Shown piece by piece: positions 21,447 to 33,255 of a stretch of 64,000 bases of DNA (its first letter is position 1; each line of letters begins with the position of its first letter). The notes beneath the pieces were generated by a model that was not told where the DNA came from, did no database searches, and saw only the letters and a program-made list of their open reading frames with translations. The stretch spans positions 124,001-188,000 of the forward strand of contig JANBPK010000725.1 in NCBI GenBank assembly GCA_027579435.1, given 5' to 3'. Source of the stretch: Candolleomyces eurysporus. Taxonomy: Eukaryota; Basidiomycota; Agaricomycetes; Agaricales; Psathyrellaceae. Position numbers and translations under genes: made by a program.

Positions 21447-24405
21447 TTATCTAAGCGTGACATTCAGGGCCTTTTCCTTGAGGACGGCGGGGTAGCTATT
21501 CATGAGGTGAGCAAGAGCTCGTAAATCTTCTTGGTCGAGCAGGTGGATGGTGACTTTGGGCTAGAGGACAGAATAAGTAATGAACATGTGCAAGGTAACG
21601 ACGCTCAAACTCACCGCTTGCTTGATTCCGAACGACTTGACCACCTTGTACCTGAGCAAAGCATTAGCACCTATACAACGGTAAGAAGAGGAGCATTCGA
21701 GACTTACAACTTGTCGCCCAATTTCTGTTTCTGGACGAGGACGGTTTGGTCGAGCAATGAGTCGATAAATTCATCAGTTGCTTGAACGACCAATGGATCA
21801 GATTTCGGCAAAGGGAGGCCGGTCGCAGAAGACAAATTGGCCAATCGAATGACCTCGGCGGCGGGGAGCTTGGCGAGCGAAGCGATCGTGTGCGTTCCAC
21901 TAATCGTAGCTCCGCCACCCGGAGTAGCAGGGGCGGGCGAGGCAGCAGCGGAGGCTCCCCTCGAGGACAGCGCGGGGGTGGAAGGCGAGTCGGCCACCTT
22001 GGCAGGGGACGTCTTGTTAGATTTTGGCGTAACGGGTACTGGGGCCCTGACCTCGAGTGGTTTGGGGGCAGTGGTGGTAGCCGGGGTCTGTTGTTCTTCG
22101 TCGTCGTCGCTGCTATCCAGAATGGCCTTGGCGTCTACCAGCTTAGCGCGCAAAATCTCGGGATTGAAAAGGCACATAGCGCGCTCGCGTTTGGGCAGGC
22201 CCATCAATAGCTCGGTCAATTCTTCTTGCCGGGAGTTTTCAAACTTGTTGACAGCAGCGATCATACGATCCCTCTCTGACATGGGCGGAACAGAGCCCGA
22301 AGGGGATGAAGTACGGGGTGGAGTGGAAAGTGTAGCGCTGACGGAGATGGGGGTAGAGGGATGCTCGGGCGCACTGGCGGTTGCGTTGGCAGCATTCAGA
22401 TCGGAAGTACTGGAGATCTGAGACGCAGAAACAGGGCTGGAAGACTTCTCGGGCGGCTGGATATTGGTTTTTCGTCGCTGTTCCACTTGTTCCTTGAGCT
22501 TATCGGGATGTTCGAGAGTCTGGATAACGTCACTGAGGGCGAGATTAGCAAGCGACTCCACAATATCGGAGACCTCGGCTTGCGGGACGAGTCCCATCGT
22601 TTGAATACGTCGACTGAGTTCACCGCTAAGGACCTCTTTCCTTACGACAGGAGTCAATGCAGATAACTCATCATATCGCATCGGAAGATTCAGTGTCCCG
22701 GACAGGGCCGCCTATGGGCCAATCAGCTTGACCGTCTCGAGTTAATACAACAATAACGCACATTGTAGTAACTGCCCGATCCCCGCCTGCTCCTCTCGGA
22801 TCGATCGTAGCTCGGTTTGGAGGAACCTGCACCATGAGGCGATCCCAAGGTCGCAGAACGCGCGCGTGGGCTCCAGGTGTTGTAGTCTCCTGCTTCACTG
22901 ATTGTTGGACTGGTGGCACCGCTCGCGCTTCTTGGATGGCCGTTATGCCCATATCGCTGGGCAAGCTTCTCTTGCCTCAGCTGCTTGGGTTCGTGGAGAC
23001 GAACGACGATTTGCTTTGAGCCAAGCTGAACACCGTTCATGGCATGCAAGGCCGCGGTGGCTGTATATGATACGATTAGACCGTGGTTTCGATACCAATA
23101 GTCGACGACACAAACCCTGTTCAGGAACTTGGAAAGAAACAAATCCGAACCCACGACTTTCACCGCTTTCGTTTCGCATGACACGAGCGCTATTCAAGAG
23201 TCAGATCTCAACATGAATAATCCTATCATAGCATTGTTGGCGCACCTGACGATCTGTCCAAACTGTTGGAAAGATAATGAGCCCGAGACAATTGGGAGAC
23301 ATGAAACTACTTACACGGCGGAAGTGCGTAAACAGACTATTAGAATCGATTTCGGGATCCAAGTTCTACAAAAGGGGGTGAGGCGTTGAATCAAAGGCGA
23401 GTTTTGACCGTGCTTTACTTTACAGAACAGATTGCAGGGATCTATCAAGCCACTGTGGCTGGAGGAGCCAGGCTGTGCGTATTGCACCTGTTGACCCGGA
23501 CCATGGACAAATGGGATTGGACTCGGGAGGGGCGACTTGTTGTGGTATGGGCTTCCTGGCAATGGCGATCGAGAATGATATGGACTTCCTCTGGGGGGCG
23601 AGTGGGGCGAGTACTGCTCCGAAACGCACATCAATCAAACGGCTAGCCGATAGACTAACGTATCACACACCTGATTAGGATACGAGGGGAAGAACGTCCC
23701 TGTTGGAACGAACGCCGTCGCATTGGGATTGAAATCGGCGAAGGAGGCACTGGTTCTCCTAGGCTGATGATACACCTGCACCGCAATATTCTGCCCGTCT
23801 ACCTCCGCACAGTGCATGGATTCCTCTGCGGCCCGTGCGTCGTTCTCATTCCAAAACTCCACGATGCCGGTGTCAGGCCCGAAAGGTGCCTGGGTCCGGG
23901 CTGATGCAAGGGCCCCAAAAGGTCGGAAGAGATCATACAGTTGCGAGTCGGTGTAGCCCGGTGGAAGATGCTTCACAAGACGAGGCAAGGCCGATGGAGG
24001 TGGTAATGACGTCGGGGGGTTCGTAGGCGGGTATGGCGACAACACGAGGGGCACGTTCTGGGCAACATCAGGTATCGGCCGGCCCTGCAGCGTCGTCAGT
24101 GCCTTTTCAGCTGTAGGAAGAGATTTTTAGGATCCCGAGAGGCGAACGGACGGTGAGGTGAAGCAAAACATACCCTTTTCGAGGAACTTGAATTCGATCG
24201 TCCCAGAAAGCATTTGGCTAGCAGTATCTCTCTGGATTTTGGGCCTGAATGGGCCGCAGTACATAAAGGCGACGGCCAGCATCTCATCCGTTACGAATGC
24301 TGGGAGGTTCGTGATATAAAGCATAGGGTCATGAAGGTATGGATGAGGGTGGGGCTCCAGAGGGTACTCGGCCTCCTGAACGCCTTGGCTGTAGTCGTTG
24401 TCCAT
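21447..24405 (-). CDS. Rrm4-type RNA-binding protein with three RRMs and two MLLE domains
   Basis: Probable orthologue of Ustilago Rrm4, which carries mRNAs on shuttling endosomes along microtubules. The start is the ATG at 24405 (MDNDYSQGVQEAEYPLEP). RRM1 begins LYITNLPAFVTDEMLAVAF. RRM2 has LVKHLPPGYTDSQLYDLF and GIVEFWNENDARAAEESM. RRM3 begins CNLFCKNLDPEIDSNSLF and continues after an intron with FGQIVSARVMRNESGESRG. The C-terminal half has a first MLLE-like region, ELTELLMGLPKRERAMCLF, and a second near the end with KQKLGDKLYKVVKSFGI and DLRALAHLMNSYPAVLKEK. MLLE domains bind PAM2 peptides of endosomal adaptors. A Ser/Pro/Ala-rich linker separates the two. The stop is at 21447-21449. A partial copy lies at 15171-16306. 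Confidence 0.85.
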
Positions 24406-25155
24406 CGTGGCAATCCGATCCTGGGCTGGGGACGAGATAGAGGGGATCTAGAGGAGGAGAGAGGAGGGGAGGAGGAGGAGATGGCCGTTGCAGAACAAGG
24501 GCCACGGTTCTCTGCCAACAACTACCGCCTGGTCGCCGTCGTGCAAAGGGAACAAGGCTGAAAGTCATAGAAAAATGACATGCACCGCTCGGCTGCTTTG
24601 CTGACTAAGCATCTCATTCTATCGCCAGAGGCTGACATTCTTTTCCTCGACCTCGAGGCTGGCTGGCAGCCAGCCTCCAGAAACCTGATATCCATGTGTA
24701 TCGATGAGGCCACAAGATAATCGATTCCTTTCGTTCTATCTATACATCGAGGAAATAAGTTACCAAAAACCGTGACTTCATAGAAGTGTCATCATGGAAT
24801 TCTATGTGCCCTCCACCGAGCTGCTTGCATCCCAATGGAGCGAAAGCCTCTAATCCGCTGGGGATCTCGAGAGCAACGTGTTCCATCCTCTATCCACGGA
24901 CCGGAAATAAGCTTTAATTTAGGACCACATCTTCGGGTATATCAGCCAGCTGCCATGACGGAGGTGGCAGCTTGGGTCTTCGAGCTTCGACGGTTGAGCC
25001 AATCAATGGGCAAATCAATCGAGCAGAGGCTAGCCATCCATTGGGGTAGGGGGGGNTATCCTGGAATGAAATTCCGCAGTCCACGTGTAGAAGGACCATT
25101 TCACTATTAATTAATTGGGCCGCAGTCAGTATACACCCTCGAAGCGGGATATAGA
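24406..25155. other. Intergenic region upstream of the Rrm4-like gene
   Basis: I see no supportable gene in this 750 bp. Minus-strand frames extend upstream of the Rrm4 start without homology and are probably 5' UTR. One undetermined base at 25056 adjoins a G run. Confidence 0.4.
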
Positions 25156-25566
25156 TCACCATGTACATACCGGGTGCCTCCTGCGAGCCGTCCTGCGTCG
25201 TTGCTGGTGTCCTGGAGTTTTTGCTCCACCAGCGGAGGGTCCCAAAAATATTCTGACAATTTCATAAAATGTTCCCGCCTTCGCGTTGCTGGCGTTTTCC
25301 CGTTAATTCATAATTCTATTCAATCGGACAGCATTAACTTACCTGGGCTTGGAACCTCGAGGTGCCCAGTCAAAGGTATGTGTTTCTTCTTGGATGACCG
25401 CCTCCGAGTCTGGGCTGGGATTCGGGAGCTGGTCAGGCTGTTGTTGTGTCGATGGCGCGGAGTCAATCGCAACCCCTAAGGACTCCCGTCCAGTAGGAGC
25501 AGCCATGGTCGAGAGGATAAGGAAAATGAACATGAACGAAGCGAGGAGGAATCGTGAGTAGAGCAT
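25156..25566 (-). CDS. Small secreted basic protein (hypothetical)
   Basis: The ATG at 25566 opens MLYSRFLLASFMFIFLIL followed by STMAAPTG, a strong signal peptide with a likely cleavage after an Ala-rich site near residue 23. The mature part is short and Pro/Gln/Ser-rich (APSTQQQPDQLPNPSP). An intron begins with GTAAGT at about 25350 and ends at TCAG near 25253. The last exon would add about 28 Arg-rich residues (HQQRRRTARRRHPVCTW) and stop at 25156-25158, for roughly 103 residues. Other acceptor choices are possible. No family is recognised. It could be a small secreted protein of the effector-like class, but function is unknown. Confidence 0.5.
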
Positions 25567-26620
25567 CGTAAAAGTCGTAGACAAGATAGCAAAGATAGTG
25601 GCGCGGGAGGGTATTGAGGGAGAGGAAGGTGCCGCGCTGAAGCACCATCCGAGCCGCACTGACTCTTATATGTAAAGCCGACTCAGTGAAGCAGCACTAG
25701 GGAAGACACGAAGACTACACTACACCTTCATCCGCGGCATACTATAGTTGATCCTTCCTTGCAGGAGGCGAGGTCGCGAGGGAAATGATGCTTCTCAATG
25801 CCACGATAATTGGCACCTCGCGGAAGCCTTCCGACGTACTACCTGGAGCGACTTAGGCTTCAATTCTAGAGCGTATTACTTGCGTTACACAAGCGAGCGT
25901 CATCGTTTCTCTACCTTGAATTAACAGCGTCAGCCTTCCCGACCGGTGCAGGTTACCGCGTGGAAGTACACTCACATCAAACGAGGTCAAGGGGCGGGGC
26001 TTGCAAGGCCGGTCCTTGCTACGCCGCGGTGATCCTCCTCCGACCAGTAGTAGCCCAGGAGACTAAGACTAATAGGAAGTGGCAATCGCATGACCAGTCA
26101 GCACGGCCTAGCAAGACCACTCTAGTCCCTTGCTCGCAATCCAATGGAACGAAATGCAAGGCAAAACGGAAAGATCCTGTAGAAATCTGTTAGTCGATAG
26201 CAACAGAGACGCTGCCGCACACGCTCTGCTGCGAATCTCAATATGGATGATCAAGTGTACCAGAACAACGCCGCAACCATTCACACCGGTCATCCGTTTC
26301 AGACTCGAGACTGCAGTCAGTCATCCGCCGGCACTCAAGGAGATATGGAGCCCTAGCATAGTCGGAACGTAAGTGGAAGAAGCTGAGAGGCGGACGCACA
26401 AGTGACAAGCAGACTACTCAATAAGGAATGCGCTTATTCTTTCTTGAGGAAAGTCTCTAGCTCTGGCTTTTCTTGAAGGCTGCCGACGTTCGCGGGAACT
26501 ATCAAGAAAAAGCGTGTTATGGGATATGCTTCAATCAAAACAATGTGCAAGAGTGACAAGACGAGAAACAGCGAAAGGATATACAAGAAACCACAAAATG
26601 AGTTACTCAAAAAAAAAATC
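25567..26620. other. Intergenic region with no recognised gene
   Basis: This 1 kb region lies between the Mad3 stop codon and the secreted-peptide start. Only short unrelated frames occur. An A-rich run near 26611-26619 lies just beyond the Mad3 stop on the minus strand. Confidence 0.4.
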
Positions 26621-28067
26621 TCAATCATCAAAAGATCCGATGTCGTAGTTCTTCAAAGGATCCTTCCTAAGGGCTTCCGCTTCGGACGCTGGCACGGCGG
26701 TTGTGACCCCGGATTGCTTCACCTTGATGACTGCATCTCCAACCGGCACCGCCGTAGCCTTGGGTAGGCTTTCATCCTAAAGGTACGCGTTAGTCGCCCG
26801 CGAACTACGCCAAGGAATTAAATCACTGATACGTACCTCGTCTCGGAATGGAGTAAACTTCGGAAGTGTAGGGGAAGGGGCAGCAGGAGTCTCTTCCTGT
26901 GCGTCAACAAATGGCGCAAAGCCTTTAGCAGGAGCCTTCGCCTTTGATGAACTGCTGCTGCTCTTGGACGCGGGTTTAGCAGGAGGTGGTGCATCATCTG
27001 TATCCCGGTACGGCACGATTTTCGAGCTTGAGCTAGCCGGCAGCCCTGACGAAGCAGATGCTATTCGTTTCGCTCGTCCGGCTTGCTTGACAGTCGAGCC
27101 TTCCAGCTTCTTTGTCTCTGGTACGTTTTCCTTGATCCTCCCTTTACGTGCGCCCAGTTCCTGCCATCCCGACTTGCTTCCTGTAACAGAGTCTTCGCCT
27201 GTAGGGTCGACAAATATCTGTAGGCGGCTGCTAGACGACGATGGCATCGAAGGAAGCGCAGATCTTCCCGACCCAAGGGTTCTGGACGAGGATGAAGGGA
27301 GGGTTGACGTAGTTGCAAGTGCTTGGCGCTGGCCTGACTGCGACGCCGATGTCGCTCGAGGGGTGGGTTCTACAGTTGGAGTGGACATGTTGGTCATCAT
27401 TCTCTTCTGGAAATCTTCATATCGGGCCTTGAGATGGTCTAAAGGCTGGGCCCTTCTTGCAATACCCAGGGAATAAACCTCATCGGCCTCTTTCTTCCTG
27501 CACATCCAGTCAGATTCGAAAGCAACTTTGGTGGTACCTGAGGGGCACTTACCTTCCATCTCGTTCTAAAACCGCGGCGTGCTCTTCGTATAGGAGTGCA
27601 AACTCTGCGCCGATGTCATTGGCAAGCAGGAACTTGTAGATAATCGTTGGCCGGTCCACATAGCTGGCGTAGAGCAGCCACAGCTTCAAATACTTCAAGT
27701 CGCCGCGATATATACCGTTATTATGGTCCTTCAGCACTCTTGTAGCTTCTTCAAGAAGTTCCATAAGGCCCGATTCCGCGCTATGGCCTTGAGGATAATT
27801 CTCCACTGTCCAGTTAACTAAACGGTTGTATGCTTCCAAAGGGTCGCCATCTTCATCTTCGAGGGCTAGTTCGACATTGATTCTCATTCGATTACGGGTA
27901 GCAGTCAGCTTCCCTTCACGCTGAGAATGAGGTGTAGCCAGAAGTTGCGAAAGTGCTGTGACCCGGCGGCCAGTTGCAAGTGGTTGAACGTTCTCCTTTG
28001 CGGCTTCTAAGAGGTCAAAATCGACGACCACAGGTTCACCATCTTGTGGCAGATGTTCTGAGGACAT
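26621..28067 (-). CDS. MAD3: Spindle checkpoint protein Mad3 (BubR1-like, no kinase domain)
   Basis: Mad3 is part of the mitotic checkpoint complex that blocks Cdc20 and the anaphase-promoting complex. Three exons give about 443 residues, starting MSSEHLPQDGEPVVVDFD. The first KEN box (AAKENVQPL) is at about residues 24-26. The Bub1/Mad3 TPR-like homology region spans about 60-170, with LEAYNRLVNWTVENYPQG and YLKLWLLYASYVDRPTIIYK. A second KEN box (GRIKENVPETKK) lies near 294-296. The C-terminus ends LKNYDIGSFDD without a protein kinase domain, so this is Mad3-type rather than Bub1. Introns lie near 27500-27552 and 26777-26837. Both KEN boxes, known to be required for Cdc20 inhibition in yeast Mad3, are intact. 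Confidence 0.9.
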
Positions 28068-28331
28068 GGTATTCGCTCTGAGGTCGTTCTCAGTGGTGGG
28101 CTTGGAGAAGGGTGGATGATGTGGAAAAGGTCAAAGGCGTGTCCCGCGTCCCGATTCCCGAACGCGCCTCCACGCGATCACGTGACGGAACTCACCTCGA
28201 GAGAATAGTCATCCCCGAATGGGCGAAGGCGAGGTGAAAGGAACATGAAAGAAAAAAGATACAGAGAAAGTCTAATGAGATATATTCGAACGATCCTAAA
28301 GCCAGACATAATTCCAGGTGTACCCCAACAA

Positions 28332-31300
28332 CTAATATCCACCTCCGCTGGCACCGTTGACCTGTACGAGAAGTAGAGGAATATCGGTATTTAGCAGGCG
28401 AGACGAAACGCGGCCAACTGCCATACGCAGCAGAAAGTCTCTACTGCGGGCCGTTTCAAGTGCTACTAACCTTTTCTTTCAAAGTCGAGATGAACTGCTG
28501 GTAACTTGGCAGCACATCGGCCCGATCCTGAATGAGTGCGCTGAGTGCCCAAAGTCGGAGAGGGGGCTCGCCGTCTTCCTTCACGAGGTAGAGGTGAGGG
28601 TAGTAAGGTCCACGTCGCGATTCACGGATTTTCTGGACAATGGCGGTGACGCGCTCCGAGAAAGGATTTCCAAGGACCCGCAACGTAATCTAATGAATAG
28701 TGAGCACCATTATCCGAGACTGGTTGCAGAAAACGATCTTACCTTGCCACCACGGAGGCTGTCGTAGTTGGGAAGGTCGAACACATCCATTACCAGCTGA
28801 GGGACAGCGTCGCGGCCAACCCACAGGAACATGGTCTGACCATCTTCGATCAGGTACAGACCGTGACGCTCGAGTCGTTCTGAAGTGAGAGGGAGTGGTG
28901 GTGGCAGAATGACGCCCCGTTCACCAATCGTACCGGCCTGGAGGGCAAGTCAATTCAGTAATTCGGGTGATGGAAAATCGAGAGACTTACTTCGGCGGGC
29001 ATGTTATGCAGGGAATAGAAGTTCGGGTACAAATAGGGAATCAGCAATTGTGACGGAAGGGAAGTCAACAACGCCTGTGAATAAGCTCGAATATCCGGGG
29101 GGATTTGAGCACTTTGCCGAATTCCGACCTATAAATAATTGAGCACATCGTCCGAATACCTGAATATAAGGACTCACATTCTTCAGCAACCCAAGCACGA
29201 GAACGGGGAGCATCTTCAAGTTCTCGGAAATCGCGAGTTGAGCACTGGCTCCCGCACCACCAGATGTCATGCTCGTCTTGTATGCGAGAAGAATATCCAC
29301 CAAACTCTTCTGGATGAAATCACGGCTGTCCTCAAGTTTATGAGTGAGGGATCGCTCAACAGCCTTGTTCGCGAAGAACGTGGCAATGGCGACCTGATCA
29401 GCGGAGGCGAAAACTTCGGACAAGTTGGACGTTGTAGGCAGCGCCTGGGTGACGACTCGTATCCGCCTTTCACCATAGCAGGTGGTGTGGAGGACGGCAG
29501 TTTGGAAGACCACGAATGGGGTGTTGATGTTTTCTTCGATTTGAATTTCGATGGCATACGATTGATCCTGGGGAACCGCAGGCATGGCCAGGAGATCCGT
29601 GGAGCGAACGAAGAAATTGCCGTGGAACGAAGACATCCTCAATCCTGATGAAATTTGTGAGACAATCAACATGATTGGAAACCGTAGTATGCGTACCTCG
29701 AGATGCTCGAACACGCATAACGGCTTCTAGCATAATGGGCATCGCAAGAACTTCACCAAATTCATGCGCAAACTTGATGGCATCTTCTGCACGCCCAGCG
29801 TTAAAGGCGGGATAATAGTAAGTCTGGCCAGAAGTGTAATGAGGCAAGCAAGCTGATCAACCGTAAGTGGAAGCCCCATACGAGAGATGAGCAGATTTCA
29901 TACCCAACGTGGCGACATCTTGGTAAGCACCGCTGAACAGGAACATATCCACAGAGACTTGAGCCCGAGAACATTCAATTGCAAATGTCTTGTAAAATGG
30001 AACAGCCGCTTGGAGAAGCCCAGATTCCTTCGAGGTTCCCAAGGCTTTGGGATCTTCTCTGTTCTTTAAAGCACCGGCACCGGCACTAGGAAGACTGGAG
30101 GACAAGACCACAATCTTACCGCCGATTGGCGACTAATGCATCACAATCACTATGAGTCTTGTTCCTGGAGTGGCAAGACTTAAAACTTACCATCAACTTG
30201 AAGCCGGCTTGTAAGGCAGGACCTAAAGCACTGCCGATGATACTATTATCCTGGAACATCGTGCCAATTTTGTCCAGCAAAATTTCGAGCGACTCGCGTG
30301 CCTCTGCAAGATTGACGAGTAGATCGTTAGGTTTGGGCAAAAACACGTCATCAATGTCGGAGACGACAAGCATCGACGATTCCGTGGTTCCTTGCTAGAT
30401 CATTCTGAGTCATAGGAACGGTGTCAGGATGTGGAGACATACCGGCAAGGAGAAGAAGTAAAGCGACACGTCGAAACAAATAATGGCCACTTTGGTCCTC
30501 CCGTCCTCATCGGGGATCCTGTCGAGGTTTTCTTTGATCGTCCTGGTAGCTGTGGCCACCATACCTAATCGAGGTGTCAAAAGGGACGCTGATTCGAAAA
30601 AAAAAAAATTCACTTACCAGATTGGACCGCCGGATTGCTCACGTCGATAAGGAAGATGTAGACGGCAGGTTGAGGTGGTCGAACCATGTATTCGGTAGGC
30701 GCAACAAATTCCACGACGGAGTGATTCAACTCAGCTCGTGCCCACCTATCACCTGGTTGGTTCCTGACTTGATCCCAGTCAAACAATTGGGGAACTTCAT
30801 TCGTCATGTTACACATGCAACAACGCCAGCTGTGTCGCGAAAGTAAGCAGCAGGACCAGACCGAAAGATCAAAAGGACGCACCGATTACCCCCGTCAATG
30901 AACTGAACGTATGGGTTGATGTAGGTTCTGCACCGCCGGCATCGAGCAATGACGGTATCAGTGATTACAGGCACACTCTCGTCCCCCTCCTTCAACGAGC
31001 GATATGGTGTGAGGACAAGTGCCAAGGGCACTTTAGCCTTGGCCAGCAGCGATGAGGTCGTCGGAATGGCGTTCAACGTGCTTCTCTGATAAGATGGATC
31101 TGCATTGGCGGTGGGTGAAGGAGATACGGAAGAGTTGGGTGGTAGCCGAATTTCCGGGGGAGGATGTTGCAACTCCCTTGGATCGGGTGGCGATGTCAGA
31201 AGATTGGCCGTATAGAGCTGGAATTGCTTCTGCCCAGCGATGCCCATCGCCCCAAATTGATTGGCCAGGTTGTCCACTGGCTGTCCGTAGGGAGCCGCCG

Positions 31301-31833
31301 GTTGCTGTCCATATGCCGGCGCGTTGATGTATTCAGGTTCAGCAGGTGCATAGTACGGGGCTTGACCAGGTCCAGCACCAGCTTGGGTTTGCTGGGTAGC
31401 GAACTGGTTTTCTCCAACCAATCCAGGAGTAAACAATTGCGCTCCTCCCTGTTGCGCTGCAGTTCCAGCAAGATAGCCAGGATCGAGACTGCTCTCACCC
31501 CCGCCATAGTAAGCTTGTGTCTGCCCCGCAGCATACTGTCGTCGCTTGGCTGGGTGCTGAGCAGGTGGTGGGGTGGCTGATGGTGCATTTTCGACATAAC
31601 CCTGGGGCGCCGGGGCCTCCCACTGGGTATGGCCCGTCGCGGTTTCTGCGAAATTCTATATTAGCACCTGGCGACAATTCGAGAAGACTGGACCTCTCAG
31701 CTGACCAATGAAAAGGTATCTCTGGTTGCTTGCATCCCTAAGATCTCATTCAGAAATGTTATACCGTACAGGCTGGGTATTCATACCACTCTGCAGCCCA
31801 TCCAGGGGGCAGCTGCTGGGCTGGAGAGGCCAT
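28332..31833 (-). CDS. SEC24: COPII coat cargo-binding subunit Sec24 with an N-terminal WW domain
   Basis: Sec24 selects cargo for COPII vesicles at the endoplasmic reticulum, paired with Sec23. The start is the ATG at 31833 ([16 protein letters not shown]). The first three exons join in frame to give a complete WW domain: LPPGWAAEW, then [11 protein letters not shown], then [12 protein letters not shown] long Gln/Pro/Tyr-rich linker follows. The Sec24 core starts near the zinc finger, [20 protein letters not shown], continuing after an intron as [16 protein letters not shown]. The trunk follows with [15 protein letters not shown]. Later exons hold the beta-sandwich, helical and gelsolin-like parts, ending [12 protein letters not shown] or a spliced variant before the stop at 28332-28334. 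The WW domain is not part of the yeast or animal Sec24 architecture that I know. Confidence 0.9.
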
Positions 31834-33255
31834 AATTCGTGAAGTTCGTAGACAAGGAGATGAGCGTGACAAGATAGTTGCAGTTGCCCAATCGCCACGT
31901 CCGCGAGAACTGATTGCAAACGTGGAAAGCACTGACAAATATAAGGCGTGGGAAATCCCGCCCTGAGGCGGGGCGCGGGAACTATGCATCGCCCATGATT
32001 TCCGAGATCCCAGTGAGCGCCTCGGTGGGCGTCTGTCACCTCCATCAGGTGCCTTGTTCTCTTTCCGGGGTTTGACTCCACATCTTCCGATGAAAAGGAG
32101 TCCTGAGGGTGCTTTGTATCGTCCTCGGCACAGGGATGATCGCATATTGGCGAGATGTTTCGACCACTCTCAGAGCGCTCGCTGCTCCGGTATGCCAGTA
32201 TCTATTCGCTTGAAAGCTTTCACACCTCTGCTGATCGACATCGAGTTCAGGTGACTCAACATCTATGATGGCCGCGGTGGCTGATAGTTTACACAGGGTG
32301 ACTCTTGCATGTTCCAAACCTTTCTCTAAACTGAATAGACAGAGAAGCGCTTCGTCGGTACATGTTGTCGCCCATCGACCGACGGTGGAGCGCTCCGAAT
32401 GCAAAGACCACGGAGCTTTGGTATCACGGCATTTTTTTTCTCCTCATAGCTCCGGCTCCGTTCATTTTTTGCTCGTTGGTATCACTCAAACAATCAAACA
32501 ATGCTTTCCATGTTGCCACTAGCAACCCTGAAAGCCAGCCGGTACAAAATTACATTGAAATAGGATCATGTACCGCATTGCACTCTATCATCTCTGGTTT
32601 TTTGATTGTTTCATTCATCTGATCGATATCAAAACACTATATTGCATATGGCACAGGAGCAGGGTATTCCACAAGTATGTTGTACACTCTGCTGTATCCT
32701 CGACAGCGGTGGTCAGGGTGGCTTCTCCAGCTTTGGGTGCCGGTCGAGTCAGTGCCGATCCGCTGGCTGTCACGCCCATATGTCCAGTGTCATCGATCAT
32801 GCCGCAACATCAATCATCAGGGTGACGCAGACTGCACGGTATTTGGTTTACTGAATGTTCAAGTGTGGTTCTATTACCAGATCCCAGAGCGATTGCAAAC
32901 CTCGAAGTACCCAATAGAAGAAGGGGGAAAAGAAGCTCGTTACCAAAGGAGTCGGTTTCAACGATGTCTCGGGCAAGTGTGGCAAACCACTTCTTGGCTC
33001 GGATCAGATGGAGAGGATCGTCGCGGATTCAGCTTGCATCACGGTCGCTTGTTCTCAAGAAAACTTGTGTAAAAGGCCAACAGGCATAACATACAGACTC
33101 TATGGATACAGATGTGTGGCAAGGATACAGATGGTACCGATAAAAATAAATAAATATGCGTCGGAAACCTGAGGATCGTAATAATCTATCAAATGAAGGG
33201 GAATTCTAACATGGGGCAATAAATAGATGGAAGAGTCGTCAACAGAAAATCATGA
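31834..33255. other. Intergenic region with no supportable gene
   Basis: About 1.4 kb upstream of Sec24. Overlapping plus-strand frames of up to 131 codons (32677-33072) have no recognised domain and conflict with each other. I cannot build a convincing spliced model. A small lineage-specific gene here cannot be excluded. Confidence 0.35.

Noticed and set aside
21837..22421. 194-codon plus-strand frame opposite the Rrm4-like gene
   Set aside because: The minus strand holds clear MLLE and linker sequence here. The Ala/Ser/Gly-rich plus frame is a composition shadow.
29139..29648. 169-codon plus-strand frame within the Sec24 region
   Set aside because: Antisense to well-supported Sec24 exons.
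32677..33072. Plus-strand 131-codon frame upstream of Sec24
   Set aside because: No domain, with conflicting overlapping frames. Could not be turned into a spliced gene.
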